From Bradyrhizobium sp. CCGB01 (GTDB lineage: Bacteria > Pseudomonadota > Alphaproteobacteria > Rhizobiales > Xanthobacteraceae): a stretch of 64,000 nucleotides of DNA. The stretch is taken from positions 3,038,001 through 3,102,000 of the forward strand of contig NZ_JANADK010000001.1 in the NCBI RefSeq assembly GCF_024199795.1. The letters run 5' to 3'. Under the pieces are notes generated by a model. It was not told where the DNA came from. It did not search any database and saw nothing but the letters and a program-made list of their open reading frames with translations. Shown piece after piece: positions 50,199 through 57,430 of the stretch (within the stretch, counting starts at the first letter, position 1; each line of letters starts with the position of its first letter). Position numbers and translations under genes: made by a program.

Positions 50199-51386
50199 GT
50201 GACTTCAGACAGTCCGAGACCGCCGCCCCGCCGTCGCTTCTTCGGCGCATGGGGTCGCAGAGAGCTGCAAGGCCTGTTCTGGCAGGTGCTCGTCGTCGGG
50301 ATCGTGCTTGGGGTTGTCGTTTTCCTCTGGTCAAACACCGTCACCAATCTCACGGCGCGGCGCATCACGACCGGCTTTGCCTTTCTCGGCCGTGAAGCGG
50401 GCATGCCGATCGCCGACAGCCTGCTCGCCTATAATCCGAGAGACACGTACCTGTGGGCCTTCGTCGTCGGCATCGCCAACACCTTGCGTGTCGCCGTGAT
50501 CGGCATCGTGCTCGCGACCATCCTGGGTACGCTGATCGGAATCTCGCGATTGTCCGCCAACTGGCTGCTGTCGCGACTCGCGGCCGTCTATGTCGAAACG
50601 CTCCGCGACATCCCGCTGCTGCTCCAGCTCCTGTTCTGGTACGTCCTGATGCAGGCGCTGCCGGCCGCGCGCGCGGCATGGCGGCCGGTCGAGGGCGTCT
50701 TCCTGTCCAATCGCGGCCTGATCCTGCCGGCGATTCCGGTCGGCTCGCCGCAGCTCTGGGTGATCGGCACGGCGGTACTCGGCCTTGCCGTGTTCTATCT
50801 GATCAGGCGATGGCTGATCGCGCAGCAGATGCGCGACGGCAGACCGCGGGCCGCTTGGCCCTTTGCGGTCGGGCTCATCCTCGCGCTGCCCGCGACGGTA
50901 TCCGTGGTGCTCGGGGTGTCCTGGACCATCGAATGGCCGCAGCTGCGCGGCTTCAATTTCGTCGGCGGGCTGACGCTCGCCCCGGAATATTTCGCGCTGC
51001 TGATCGCGCTCGTGACCTATACCTCCGCCTTCATCGCCGAGATCGTGCGCAGCGGCATCCAGTCCGTGCCGCGGGGGCAGTGGGATGCCGCCAACGCGCT
51101 CGGCCTTCGCCGCAGCTTCCTGCTGCGGCAGATCATCCTGCCGCAGGCGTTGCGCGTCATCGTGCCGCCGATGACGAGCCAGTATCTCAATCTGACCAAG
51201 AACTCCTCGCTCGCGGTCGCGATCGGCTACCAGGACGTGGTCTCGATCGCCAACACCACGCTGAACCAGACCGGGCAGGCGATCGAGGCCATCGCGCTGA
51301 TCATGGCGGTGTTCCTGACCATCAGCCTCGGCATCAGCTTCTTCATGAACTGGTACAATGCGCGCATCGCGCTGGTGGAGCGCTGA
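50199..51386 (+). CDS. aapQ: polar amino acid ABC transporter permease, AapQ-like
   Basis: Permease of 395 residues. The Aap group has an extra long N-terminal segment and a large periplasmic loop, as here (NTVTNLTARRITTGFAFLGREAGMPIADSLLAYNPRDTYLWAFVVGIANTL). The permease core reads VETLRDIPLLLQLLFWYVLMQALP and the EAA-type loop QWDAANALGLRRSFLLRQIILPQALRVIVPPM. The start is GTG 50199 with AAGGA upstream. It forms a heterodimer with AapM, which follows two bases later. Confidence 0.93.
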   Translation: MTSDSPRPPPRRRFFGAWGRRELQGLFWQVLVVGIVLGVVVFLWSNTVTNLTARRITTGFAFLGREAGMPIADSLLAYNPRDTYLWAFVVGIANTLRVAVIGIVLATILGTLIGISRLSANWLLSRLAAVYVETLRDIPLLLQLLFWYVLMQALPAARAAWRPVEGVFLSNRGLILPAIPVGSPQLWVIGTAVLGLAVFYLIRRWLIAQQMRDGRPRAAWPFAVGLILALPATVSVVLGVSWTIEWPQLRGFNFVGGLTLAPEYFALLIALVTYTSAFIAEIVRSGIQSVPRGQWDAANALGLRRSFLLRQIILPQALRVIVPPMTSQYLNLTKNSSLAVAIGYQDVVSIANTTLNQTGQAIEAIALIMAVFLTISLGISFFMNWYNARIALVER

Positions 51387-51388
51387 GC

Positions 51389-52498
51389 ATGACCGCGATC
51401 ACCGACATCCCGGACGCACCGCGCGCCGCCCGCCGACCGCAAGTCGGCAATCCGGTGCTGCGCTGGCTGCGCACCAACCTGTTCTCGTCGATCCCGAACG
51501 GCATTCTCTCGGTCGTGCTCCTTGCGGTGCTCGCCAAGGGCATCCTCAGTTTCGTGCAGTGGGGCATTGCGAACGCGGTCTGGCTCACGCCGGCAAGCGA
51601 TTCCAGCGCTTGCCGTGCGGTGCGCGGCATCGGCGCCTGCTGGGCGATCATCCCGGAAAAATACCGCTTCATCCTGTTCGGCACCTATCCGTTCGACGAG
51701 CAGTGGCGGCCGGCGCTGTCGGTGGTGCTGTTCATTGCGCTGTTCTATTTCTCCACCCGCCGCGCCCTGTGGCGGCGCGAACTGGCCTATCTCTGGATCG
51801 GCGCGCTGGCGCTGATCAGCGTGCTGATGTGGGGCGGTGTGTTCGGGCTCTCCTTCGTCTCGCAGGACCGCTGGGGCGGCCTGCCGGTGACGTTGATCCT
51901 GGCGACGTTCGGCCTGGCCTTCGGCTTCCCGCTCGGCATTCTCGTCGCGCTCGGCCGGCGGTCAAAACTGCCGGCGATCCGCTCGCTCAGCGTGCTCTAT
52001 GTCGAGCTGATCCGCGGCGTGCCGCTGGTCAGCCTGCTGTTCATGGCGAGCGTGATGTTTCCGCTGTTCATGCCAAGCGGATTCAACATCGACAAGCTGC
52101 TGCGCGCGCAGATCGCCATCATCCTGTTCGCCGGCGCCTATCTTGCCGAAGTCATTCGCGGCGGCCTCCAGGCCGTGCCGCGCGGGCAATATGAGGCCGC
52201 CGATGCGCTGGGACTGTCCTACTGGCGCAAGCACCGCCTGATCGTCCTGCCGCAGGCGATCCGCCACGTGATCCCGCCGCTGGTCAACACGTTCATCGCC
52301 TTCTTCAAGGACACCAGCCTCGTCCTGATCATCGGCATCTTCGACCTGCTGACAACGGCGAAGACGGCGATCATCGATCCCGCCTGGCAGCAGTTCTCCG
52401 TCGAAGTCTACATCTTCGTCGCCGCGATCTATTTCATGTTCTGCTTCGCGATGTCGCGCTACAGCCGGAGCCTCGAGGCTCACTCCGCCGTGAGGTAA
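51389..52498 (+). CDS. aapM: polar amino acid ABC transporter permease, AapM-like
   Basis: Permease of 369 residues, the partner of AapQ. Core segments are VELIRGVPLVSLLFMASVMFPLFMP and the EAA loop QYEAADALGLSYWRKHRLIVLPQAIRHVIPPLVNTF, followed by FKDTSLVLIIGIFDLLTTAK, all typical of AapM. ATG 51389 follows the aapQ stop by two bases. In most genomes aapP (the ATPase) comes next; here the next gene is a small secreted protein, so the ATPase must be supplied from elsewhere. Confidence 0.93.
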   Translation: MTAITDIPDAPRAARRPQVGNPVLRWLRTNLFSSIPNGILSVVLLAVLAKGILSFVQWGIANAVWLTPASDSSACRAVRGIGACWAIIPEKYRFILFGTYPFDEQWRPALSVVLFIALFYFSTRRALWRRELAYLWIGALALISVLMWGGVFGLSFVSQDRWGGLPVTLILATFGLAFGFPLGILVALGRRSKLPAIRSLSVLYVELIRGVPLVSLLFMASVMFPLFMPSGFNIDKLLRAQIAIILFAGAYLAEVIRGGLQAVPRGQYEAADALGLSYWRKHRLIVLPQAIRHVIPPLVNTFIAFFKDTSLVLIIGIFDLLTTAKTAIIDPAWQQFSVEVYIFVAAIYFMFCFAMSRYSRSLEAHSAVR

Positions 52499-52600
52499 TC
52501 CGGGCCTACGGAAAGTTTATTCCGCGCCTATAGCAGGAGCCCGGATTCAGACTGGGAATCCTACGTTGCGAAGCCCACCTCTTATTTGCTGGTGGGCTTC
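52497..52600 (+). promoter_or_regulatory. structured leader with two stem-loops upstream of a small secreted protein
   Basis: AATCCGGGC at 52497-52505 pairs with GCCCGGATT at 52539-52547, and GAAGCCCACC at 52570-52579 pairs with GGTGGGCTTC at 52591-52600 across an 11-base loop (TCTTATTTGCT). Both are perfect. The second hairpin ends five bases before the GAGG ribosome site of the small gene. The first may end aapM transcripts. A regulatory leader or a small RNA are possible readings. Confidence 0.6.
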
Positions 52601-52620
52601 AACACGAGGCACGTCAAATC

Positions 52621-52833
52621 ATGATGAAATCTGTTCTCGCCGCGGCGGCCGTTCTGGTCGCGCTTTGCTCTGCTGCCGACGCCCGCGGCGTCGTGCATCA
52701 TCCAGCCATGGCTTCGGAAGCCACCGTCCGGATGTCACAGCCCCATCCGGGCTTCATGGCCCACGCCGCGATGACGGAGGATTCGGGCTACGACGCGCAC
52801 CAGTATCACGGTGGCCCGAAGGTGAACGACTAG
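52621..52833 (+). CDS. small secreted His/Met-rich protein
   Basis: Hypothetical protein of 70 residues. Residues 1-21 form a signal peptide (MMKSVLAAAAVLVALCSAAD) ending near AADA. The mature 49 residues hold six His and four Met (VVHHPAM, PHPGFMAHAAM, DAHQYHGG), a composition found in small periplasmic metal-binding proteins; no family is recognised. GAGG lies 13 bases upstream, behind a perfect stem-loop. It is separated from aapM by 122 bases and converges on the amidase gene. Metal binding is only a guess from composition. Confidence 0.65.
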   Translation: MMKSVLAAAAVLVALCSAADARGVVHHPAMASEATVRMSQPHPGFMAHAAMTEDSGYDAHQYHGGPKVND

Positions 52834-52887
52834 GGCGCGAGGTTGCTGGCACTGGGGGACAATCCAGGTCCCCCGGCGCGGCCCGCA

Positions 52888-54306
52888 TTAAGCCTTTACC
52901 TTCGGATCGATCGGCGTCGTTCCGCGCAGGCCCAGAATATCCTCCAGCACCTTCGCGCCCGCGAGCACCTGCGCGTCCCCGCGCGGCGCGCCGACGACCT
53001 GCACGCCGACCGGCAGGCCCGAGGCCGTGAAGCCGCAGGGCAGCGACAGCGACGGGCAGCAGGCGAGCGTGATCGCGTAGACGATGCCGAGCCATTCGAC
53101 GTAGTTCTCGAACGTCTTGCCGGCGCATTCGGCGACATAGCGATGCTCGATCGGGAAGGGCGGCACGATCGTCGTCGGCGTCAGCAGCAGATCGTATGTC
53201 TCGAAGAACGCGACGGCGCGTGCGGTCATGCCGACGCGCTGGGCTTCGGCGCGCGCAAGCTGCTCGACGGTGAGCTTGAGGCCCTCCTCGATGTTCCAGA
53301 TCACCTCGGGCTTGAGCAAATCGCGCTTGGTGCGGAGCAGATTGGCCTTGGTGATCGCGAAATCGAACGCGCGCAGGACGTGGAAGCACTCATGCGCCTC
53401 GCGCCAGTCCGGATGCGCCTCTTCCACGATGGCGCCGGCTTCCGCGAAGCGTTCCGCCGCCTTGCGCGTGATCGCCTTCACTTCGGGATCAACAGGCGTG
53501 ATGCCGAGATCAGGCGAATAGGCGATGCGCTTCGGCTTCTTGCCCGACTGTGCCGCCGACAGGAACGAGGTCGCAGGTGCAGGCAGCGACAGCGGATCGG
53601 CGGCATAGTCGCCGCTCATGGCATCCAGCAGCAGCGCGAGATCCTCGACGTTGCGCGCCATCGGGCCGACGACGCCGAGATTGCGATCGATGGCGGATTT
53701 GGGGGTATGCGCGACGCGGCCGATGCTCGGCCGCATGCCGACGACGCCGCAGAAGGCTGCGGGGCTGCGCAAGCTGCCGCCCATGTCCGATCCCTGCGCA
53801 AGCCAGGCCATGCCGGTGGCAAGCGCTACCGCCGCGCCGCCGGAGGAGCCGGCGGCCGATTTCGAAGTATCCCAGGGGTTGAGGGTCGCGCCGAACACTT
53901 CGTTGAAGGTGTTGGCGCCGGCGCCGAATTCCGGCGTGTTCGACTTGGCGTAGACGACGGCGCCATTGCCTTCGAGGTTCTCGACCATGAGGTCGGACGT
54001 CGAGGGGATGTTGTCCCTGAAGATCGGCGAGCCCTGGGTGTTCAGCACGCCGGCGACATCGGTCAGATCCTTGATCGGCACCGGCAGGCCGGCAAGCAGA
54101 CCGCGCGCGCCGGCGGGCTTCTGCATCAGCGCCTTTGCATTGGTCCGCGCACGATCGAAGCACAGTGTCGGCAGCGCGTTGACCTTGCCGTCGACCTCGC
54201 TGATGCGCTTCTCCACCGCATCCAGAAGTTCGAGCGGCGAGACGTCGCCGGAGCGCAGCTTGTCGACGACGGCGCACGCGGTTTCGCTGATCAGGTCTTG
54301 AGACAA
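52888..54306 (-). CDS. amidase signature family protein
   Basis: Amidase of 472 residues. The Ser-cisSer-Lys triad is present: Lys79 in PVPIKDLTDV, Ser154 in AAGSSGGAAV and Ser178 in GSDMGGSLRSPA, with 24 residues between the two serines, as in FAAH-type enzymes. It hydrolyses an amide to an acid and ammonia; the substrate is unknown. The SDR gene lies upstream on the same strand, with an intergenic repeat (54330-54408) in the 109-base gap. No signal peptide. Confidence 0.93.
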   Translation of the reverse strand: MSQDLISETACAVVDKLRSGDVSPLELLDAVEKRISEVDGKVNALPTLCFDRARTNAKALMQKPAGARGLLAGLPVPIKDLTDVAGVLNTQGSPIFRDNIPSTSDLMVENLEGNGAVVYAKSNTPEFGAGANTFNEVFGATLNPWDTSKSAAGSSGGAAVALATGMAWLAQGSDMGGSLRSPAAFCGVVGMRPSIGRVAHTPKSAIDRNLGVVGPMARNVEDLALLLDAMSGDYAADPLSLPAPATSFLSAAQSGKKPKRIAYSPDLGITPVDPEVKAITRKAAERFAEAGAIVEEAHPDWREAHECFHVLRAFDFAITKANLLRTKRDLLKPEVIWNIEEGLKLTVEQLARAEAQRVGMTARAVAFFETYDLLLTPTTIVPPFPIEHRYVAECAGKTFENYVEWLGIVYAITLACCPSLSLPCGFTASGLPVGVQVVGAPRGDAQVLAGAKVLEDILGLRGTTPIDPKVKA

Positions 54307-54329
54307 CTATTTTACTCCTATGCTGTGTC

Positions 54330-54408
54330 GTCATTGCGAGCGAAGCGAAGCAATCCAGTCCGTCACCGCGGAGACATTCCTGGATTGCTTCGCTTCGCTC
54401 GCAATGAC
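54330..54408. repeat. intergenic repeat, GTCATTGCGAGC family (copy 2)
   Basis: Starts GTCATTGCGAGCGAAGCGAAG and ends CTTCGCTTCGCTCGCAATGAC, with CAATCCAG and CTGGATTG as inner arms. The whole element is a near-perfect inverted repeat about 79 bases long. It lies between the amidase and SDR genes on the same strand. Confidence 0.88.
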
Positions 54409-54415
54409 GGAAGAA

Positions 54416-55192
54416 CTAACCCCATCCCGCGCTGATGCCGCCATCCACGGTATAGATGACGCCCGACGTATAGCCGGCGCGATCCGATGCCAGGAACGCC
54501 ATGAGATCGCCGATCTCGCGCGCATGCGCAGGCCGGCCGAGCGGCAGGCTCTTCTGGAATTCCTTGTAGCGGCTCTCGTCGCCGAACTGGTGCTTGGCCC
54601 GCGTCTTGAGCAGGGTGACGTGGCGATCGGTGCCGACAGGGCCGGGGTTGATGCCGACCACGCGGATGTTGTCGGCGAGGCTCTTGCCGCCGAGCGCGCG
54701 GGTGAATGCCATCAAGGCGGCATTGCCGGCGCTGCCGCAGATGTAGTTGGCGTCGAATTTCTCGCCGGCCGCACCGATGTCGTTGATGATGACGCCGCCG
54801 CCCTTCGCCTTCATCTGCGCGTAGATCTGCCGCGTCAGGTTGATGTAGCCGAACACTTTCAATTCCCAGGCGTGCCGCCAGGTCGCCTCGTCGATCTTGT
54901 CGATGGAGCCGCCGGGGATGTCGCCGGCGTTGTTGACGAGCACGTCGATATCGGCGGCTTCCCTCGCAAGCCGCGCCACGTCCTCTGCCTTCCGCAGATC
55001 CACGATGGTCGTCGCGGCATCGATCTGGTGCGCCGAGCGCAAGCGATCGGCCAGCGCCTTGAGCTGGTCGCCGCTGCGGGCGGCGAGCAGGAGGTTTGCG
55101 CCTTCTTCGGCGAACGCTTCGGCGGCGGCTGCGCCAATGCCCTTGGACGCGCCCGTGATCAGGACGCGCTTGCCACGCAGATGCAGATCCAT
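54416..55192 (-). CDS. SDR-fold protein lacking catalytic Ser and Lys
   Basis: Protein of 258 residues with the short-chain dehydrogenase fold. The nucleotide loop TGASKGIG is at 13-20 and NNAG at 87-90. Tyr150 is present, but the residue four later, where Lys is expected (YxxxK), is Ser154 (YICGSAGNAAL), and the strand that normally carries the catalytic Ser reads INDIGAAG. NAD binding looks possible, while normal dehydrogenase chemistry does not. The C-terminal part (GINPGPVGTDRH and SGVIYTVDGGISAGWG) is ordinary. The start lacks a clear ribosome site. It is divergent from ttuC and upstream of the amidase gene. Confidence 0.88.
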   Translation of the reverse strand: MDLHLRGKRVLITGASKGIGAAAAEAFAEEGANLLLAARSGDQLKALADRLRSAHQIDAATTIVDLRKAEDVARLAREAADIDVLVNNAGDIPGGSIDKIDEATWRHAWELKVFGYINLTRQIYAQMKAKGGGVIINDIGAAGEKFDANYICGSAGNAALMAFTRALGGKSLADNIRVVGINPGPVGTDRHVTLLKTRAKHQFGDESRYKEFQKSLPLGRPAHAREIGDLMAFLASDRAGYTSGVIYTVDGGISAGWG

Positions 55193-55260
55193 GAGGGGTA
55201 CTCGCAGGAGAGGAACAAGGAAGGATCAAACCAGTAGGCGCATGGCCGCGCCATGGTCAA

Positions 55261-55309
55261 CATTGCAGTGCAGCGTTGCACTGCCGCCGAGTTTGGTTCA
55301 TTGCAGTGC
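55261..55309. promoter_or_regulatory. three TTGCAGTGC boxes in the SDR/ttuC divergent promoter
   Basis: CATTGCAGTGC occurs at 55261-55271 and again at 55299-55309 as direct repeats 38 bases apart; between them the inverted form TTGCACTGC lies at 55276-55284. The first and middle copies make a palindrome. The set is 45 bases before the ttuC start and looks like an operator for a regulator not encoded next to it. Confidence 0.65.
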
Positions 55310-55353
55310 GGTCAAAAAGGCGGCGGCTGCCGGACCAACCAAGGACGTTATCG

Positions 55354-56427
55354 ATGAGCAAGAAGCAATACCGGATCGCGGTCATTCCCGGCGATGGCAT
55401 CGGCAAGGAAGTGATGCCGGAAGGCCTGCGCGTTTTGGAGGCGGCGGCGAAGAAGCATGGCGTGTCCCTGCATTTCGACCATTTCGACTTCTCGTCCTGG
55501 GACTATTACGAGAAGCACGGCCAGATGATGCCGGATGACTGGAAGGAAAAGATCGGCAAGCACGACGCGATCTATTTCGGCGCGGTCGGCTGGCCGGCCA
55601 AGATTCCGGACCACGTCTCGCTGTGGGGCTCGCTCATCAAATTCCGCCGCGAGTTCGACCAATATGTGAACCTGCGTCCGGTGCGGCTGATGCCCGGCGT
55701 GCCGTCGCCACTGGCGAACCGCAAGCCCGGCGATATCGATTTCTGGGTGGTGCGCGAGAATACGGAAGGCGAATATTCCTCCGTCGGCGGCCGCATGTTT
55801 CCGGACACCGACCGCGAGTTCGTCACCCAGCAGACGGTGATGACCCGCACCGGCGTCGACCGCATCCTGAAGTTCGCCTTCGAGCTCGCGCAGTCGCGGC
55901 CGAAGAAGCACCTGACCTCGGCGACGAAATCCAACGGCATCTCCATCACCATGCCCTATTGGGACGAGCGGGTGGAGGCGATGGCCAAGAAATTTCCCGG
56001 CGTGAAGTGGGACAAGTACCACATCGACATTCTCACGGCGAACTTCGTGCTGCATCCGGACTGGTTCGACGTCGTGGTCGGCTCCAATCTGTTCGGCGAC
56101 ATCCTGTCCGATCTCGGCCCGGCCTGCACCGGCACCATCGGCATCGCGCCGTCAGGCAACATCAATCCCGAGGGCGATTTCCCCTCGGTGTTCGAGCCCG
56201 TGCACGGCTCGGCGCCCGACATCGCGGGGCAGGGCATTGCGAATCCGATCGGCGCGATCTGGTCGGGCGCGATGATGCTCGAGCATCTCGGCGAGAAGGT
56301 CGCCGGCAAATCGATCGTCGACGCGATCGAGCGCACGCTGGCAGAGCGCACGCTGCGCACCAAGGACCTCGGTGGCAACGCCGATACCACAGCGTGCGGC
56401 AAGGCGGTCGCGGATATGGTGGACTGA
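55354..56427 (+). CDS. ttuC: tartrate dehydrogenase/decarboxylase TtuC
   Basis: Enzyme of 357 residues in the isopropylmalate/isocitrate dehydrogenase superfamily. It oxidises tartrate or malate-like acids with NAD and a divalent metal. Hallmarks are AVIPGDGIGKEVMPEGLRVLE at the start, LRPVRLMPGVPSPL, VVRENTEGEYSSVGGR, the metal-site segment FDVVVGSNLFGDILSDLG, and EPVHGSAPDIAGQGIANPIG. The VGWP segment before the LWGSLIKFRREFDQY region is characteristic of the tartrate dehydrogenase branch. ATG 55354 has AAGGA upstream. Divergent from the SDR gene. Confidence 0.93.
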   Translation: MSKKQYRIAVIPGDGIGKEVMPEGLRVLEAAAKKHGVSLHFDHFDFSSWDYYEKHGQMMPDDWKEKIGKHDAIYFGAVGWPAKIPDHVSLWGSLIKFRREFDQYVNLRPVRLMPGVPSPLANRKPGDIDFWVVRENTEGEYSSVGGRMFPDTDREFVTQQTVMTRTGVDRILKFAFELAQSRPKKHLTSATKSNGISITMPYWDERVEAMAKKFPGVKWDKYHIDILTANFVLHPDWFDVVVGSNLFGDILSDLGPACTGTIGIAPSGNINPEGDFPSVFEPVHGSAPDIAGQGIANPIGAIWSGAMMLEHLGEKVAGKSIVDAIERTLAERTLRTKDLGGNADTTACGKAVADMVD

Positions 56428-56474
56428 GGCGGGGCGTTAGCGAGGCTAACTCCGGCGTTGCAACAAACTCTCCC

Positions 56475-56606
56475 GTCGTCCCTGCGAAAGCAGGGACCCA
56501 TAACCCCGTCGAGGAGTTATGGAGCGAGCTGGCAACTCCGAGTCTTCGCCAAACTGCTCCCTGTGGTTATGGGTCCCGGATCGGCGCTTCGCTTGTCCGG
56601 GACGAC
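56475..56606. repeat. intergenic repeat, GTCGTCCCTGCGAAAGC family
   Basis: Starts GTCGTCCCTGCG and ends GTCCGGGACGAC, with AGGGACCCATAACC and GGTTATGGGTCCC as inner arms. The inner arms are perfect inverted repeats about 70 bases apart. It lies between the convergent ttuC and SUFU-domain genes. Confidence 0.82.
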
Positions 56607-56625
56607 AGCCGCGTTTTGGCGGGCT

Positions 56626-57261
56626 TTACACGTATGACTTCCGCGCCGGATCGAAGATCGGCGGATAATCGTTCTCGTCAAGCAGATCGAGGAACGGATC
56701 GAGTCCTCTGGTTTTGATCAGCCCAAGTTCCTGGCGTGAGATCAGGTTCACGGTTAGGACCTCCACTGGATCACCGGCAATCTCGAGCGCCTCGGCGATC
56801 TGCTTGTCCGGGCCGATGATCGGCGTGAGAAACAGGAATGTCTGGAACTCCGTTCCTGCAACCGGCGGTCTCGGCAACGCCACCCGGTGGCCGAAGCCGA
56901 ACCAGGTGGAGTCGATGAACGGCAGATTGGCGAGCCAGCGCAGATTGTCGCAGATCTCCGGCGTCGGCTCGCGGACGTACCACATCAGTTCGGCGCGCGG
57001 CTTCGCGTCACCACGCACTCCCGGCATCCGCTGTTCGCTCATGCCGTTGGTCAGAAGCACATAGCCTTCGTCAGAGCCCTCCTGGCACACCGGCACGAAA
57101 TCGCGGCCGAAGGCGTGGATGTCGATGCGCCGCTCGGCGCTGTCCGTGAAGCTGTATTCGGGCTCGTCCAGCTCGTTTTCATAGATGGCGAGCCGTTGCC
57201 GGTAGAGATCAGGTGACGGACTGTTTGAGCCGGTCATGAATTTTGTAAAACGGGAGAGCAT
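56626..57261 (-). CDS. suppressor of fused (SUFU) domain protein
   Basis: Protein of 211 residues that matches the bacterial SUFU-domain type. Recognised segments are RRIDIHAFGRDFV, YVLLTNGMSEQRMPG, the acidic-to-basic strand AELMWYVREPTP, WLANLPFIDSTWFGFGHRVALP and the final VNLISRQELGLIKTRGLDPFLDLLDEND. Eukaryotic SUFU regulates Hedgehog signalling; bacterial members include immunity proteins of toxin systems, but no toxin gene is seen here. It stands alone on the minus strand after the LDH2-type gene and a strong hairpin. Confidence 0.85.
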   Translation of the reverse strand: MLSRFTKFMTGSNSPSPDLYRQRLAIYENELDEPEYSFTDSAERRIDIHAFGRDFVPVCQEGSDEGYVLLTNGMSEQRMPGVRGDAKPRAELMWYVREPTPEICDNLRWLANLPFIDSTWFGFGHRVALPRPPVAGTEFQTFLFLTPIIGPDKQIAEALEIAGDPVEVLTVNLISRQELGLIKTRGLDPFLDLLDENDYPPIFDPARKSYV

Positions 57262-57294
57262 GTAAACCTCGGGGGCAGATGTGAGCCGGGATCT

Positions 57295-57318
57295 CCGCGT
57301 TGTCGTAAGACAACGCGG
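57295..57318. promoter_or_regulatory. 10-bp hairpin with GTAA loop upstream of the SUFU gene
   Basis: CCGCGTTGTC and GACAACGCGG pair around the tetraloop GTAA, a GNRA-type loop on the plus strand. No T-run follows on either strand, so it is not a simple terminator. A T-loop-like sequence (GGTTCAAATCC) starts four bases later. Confidence 0.6.
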
Positions 57319-57430
57319 GCCGGTTCAAATCCGCTCGACGAGTGCGGCGATGCTTCGCCTTGGTCCAGACGCCAGTGCGCAATTGTTCATTCGGCCGGGG
57401 ACTAACCCGACCGATGGGCTTCGCGCCCGA

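Noticed and set aside
50453..52498. Apparent 681-residue permease
   Set aside because: The first 310 or so residues are the alternate frame of aapQ; aapM starts at ATG 51389.
56437..56451. GTTAGC-GAG-GCTAAC dyad just after ttuC
   Set aside because: A short hairpin without a T-run; too weak to call a terminator.
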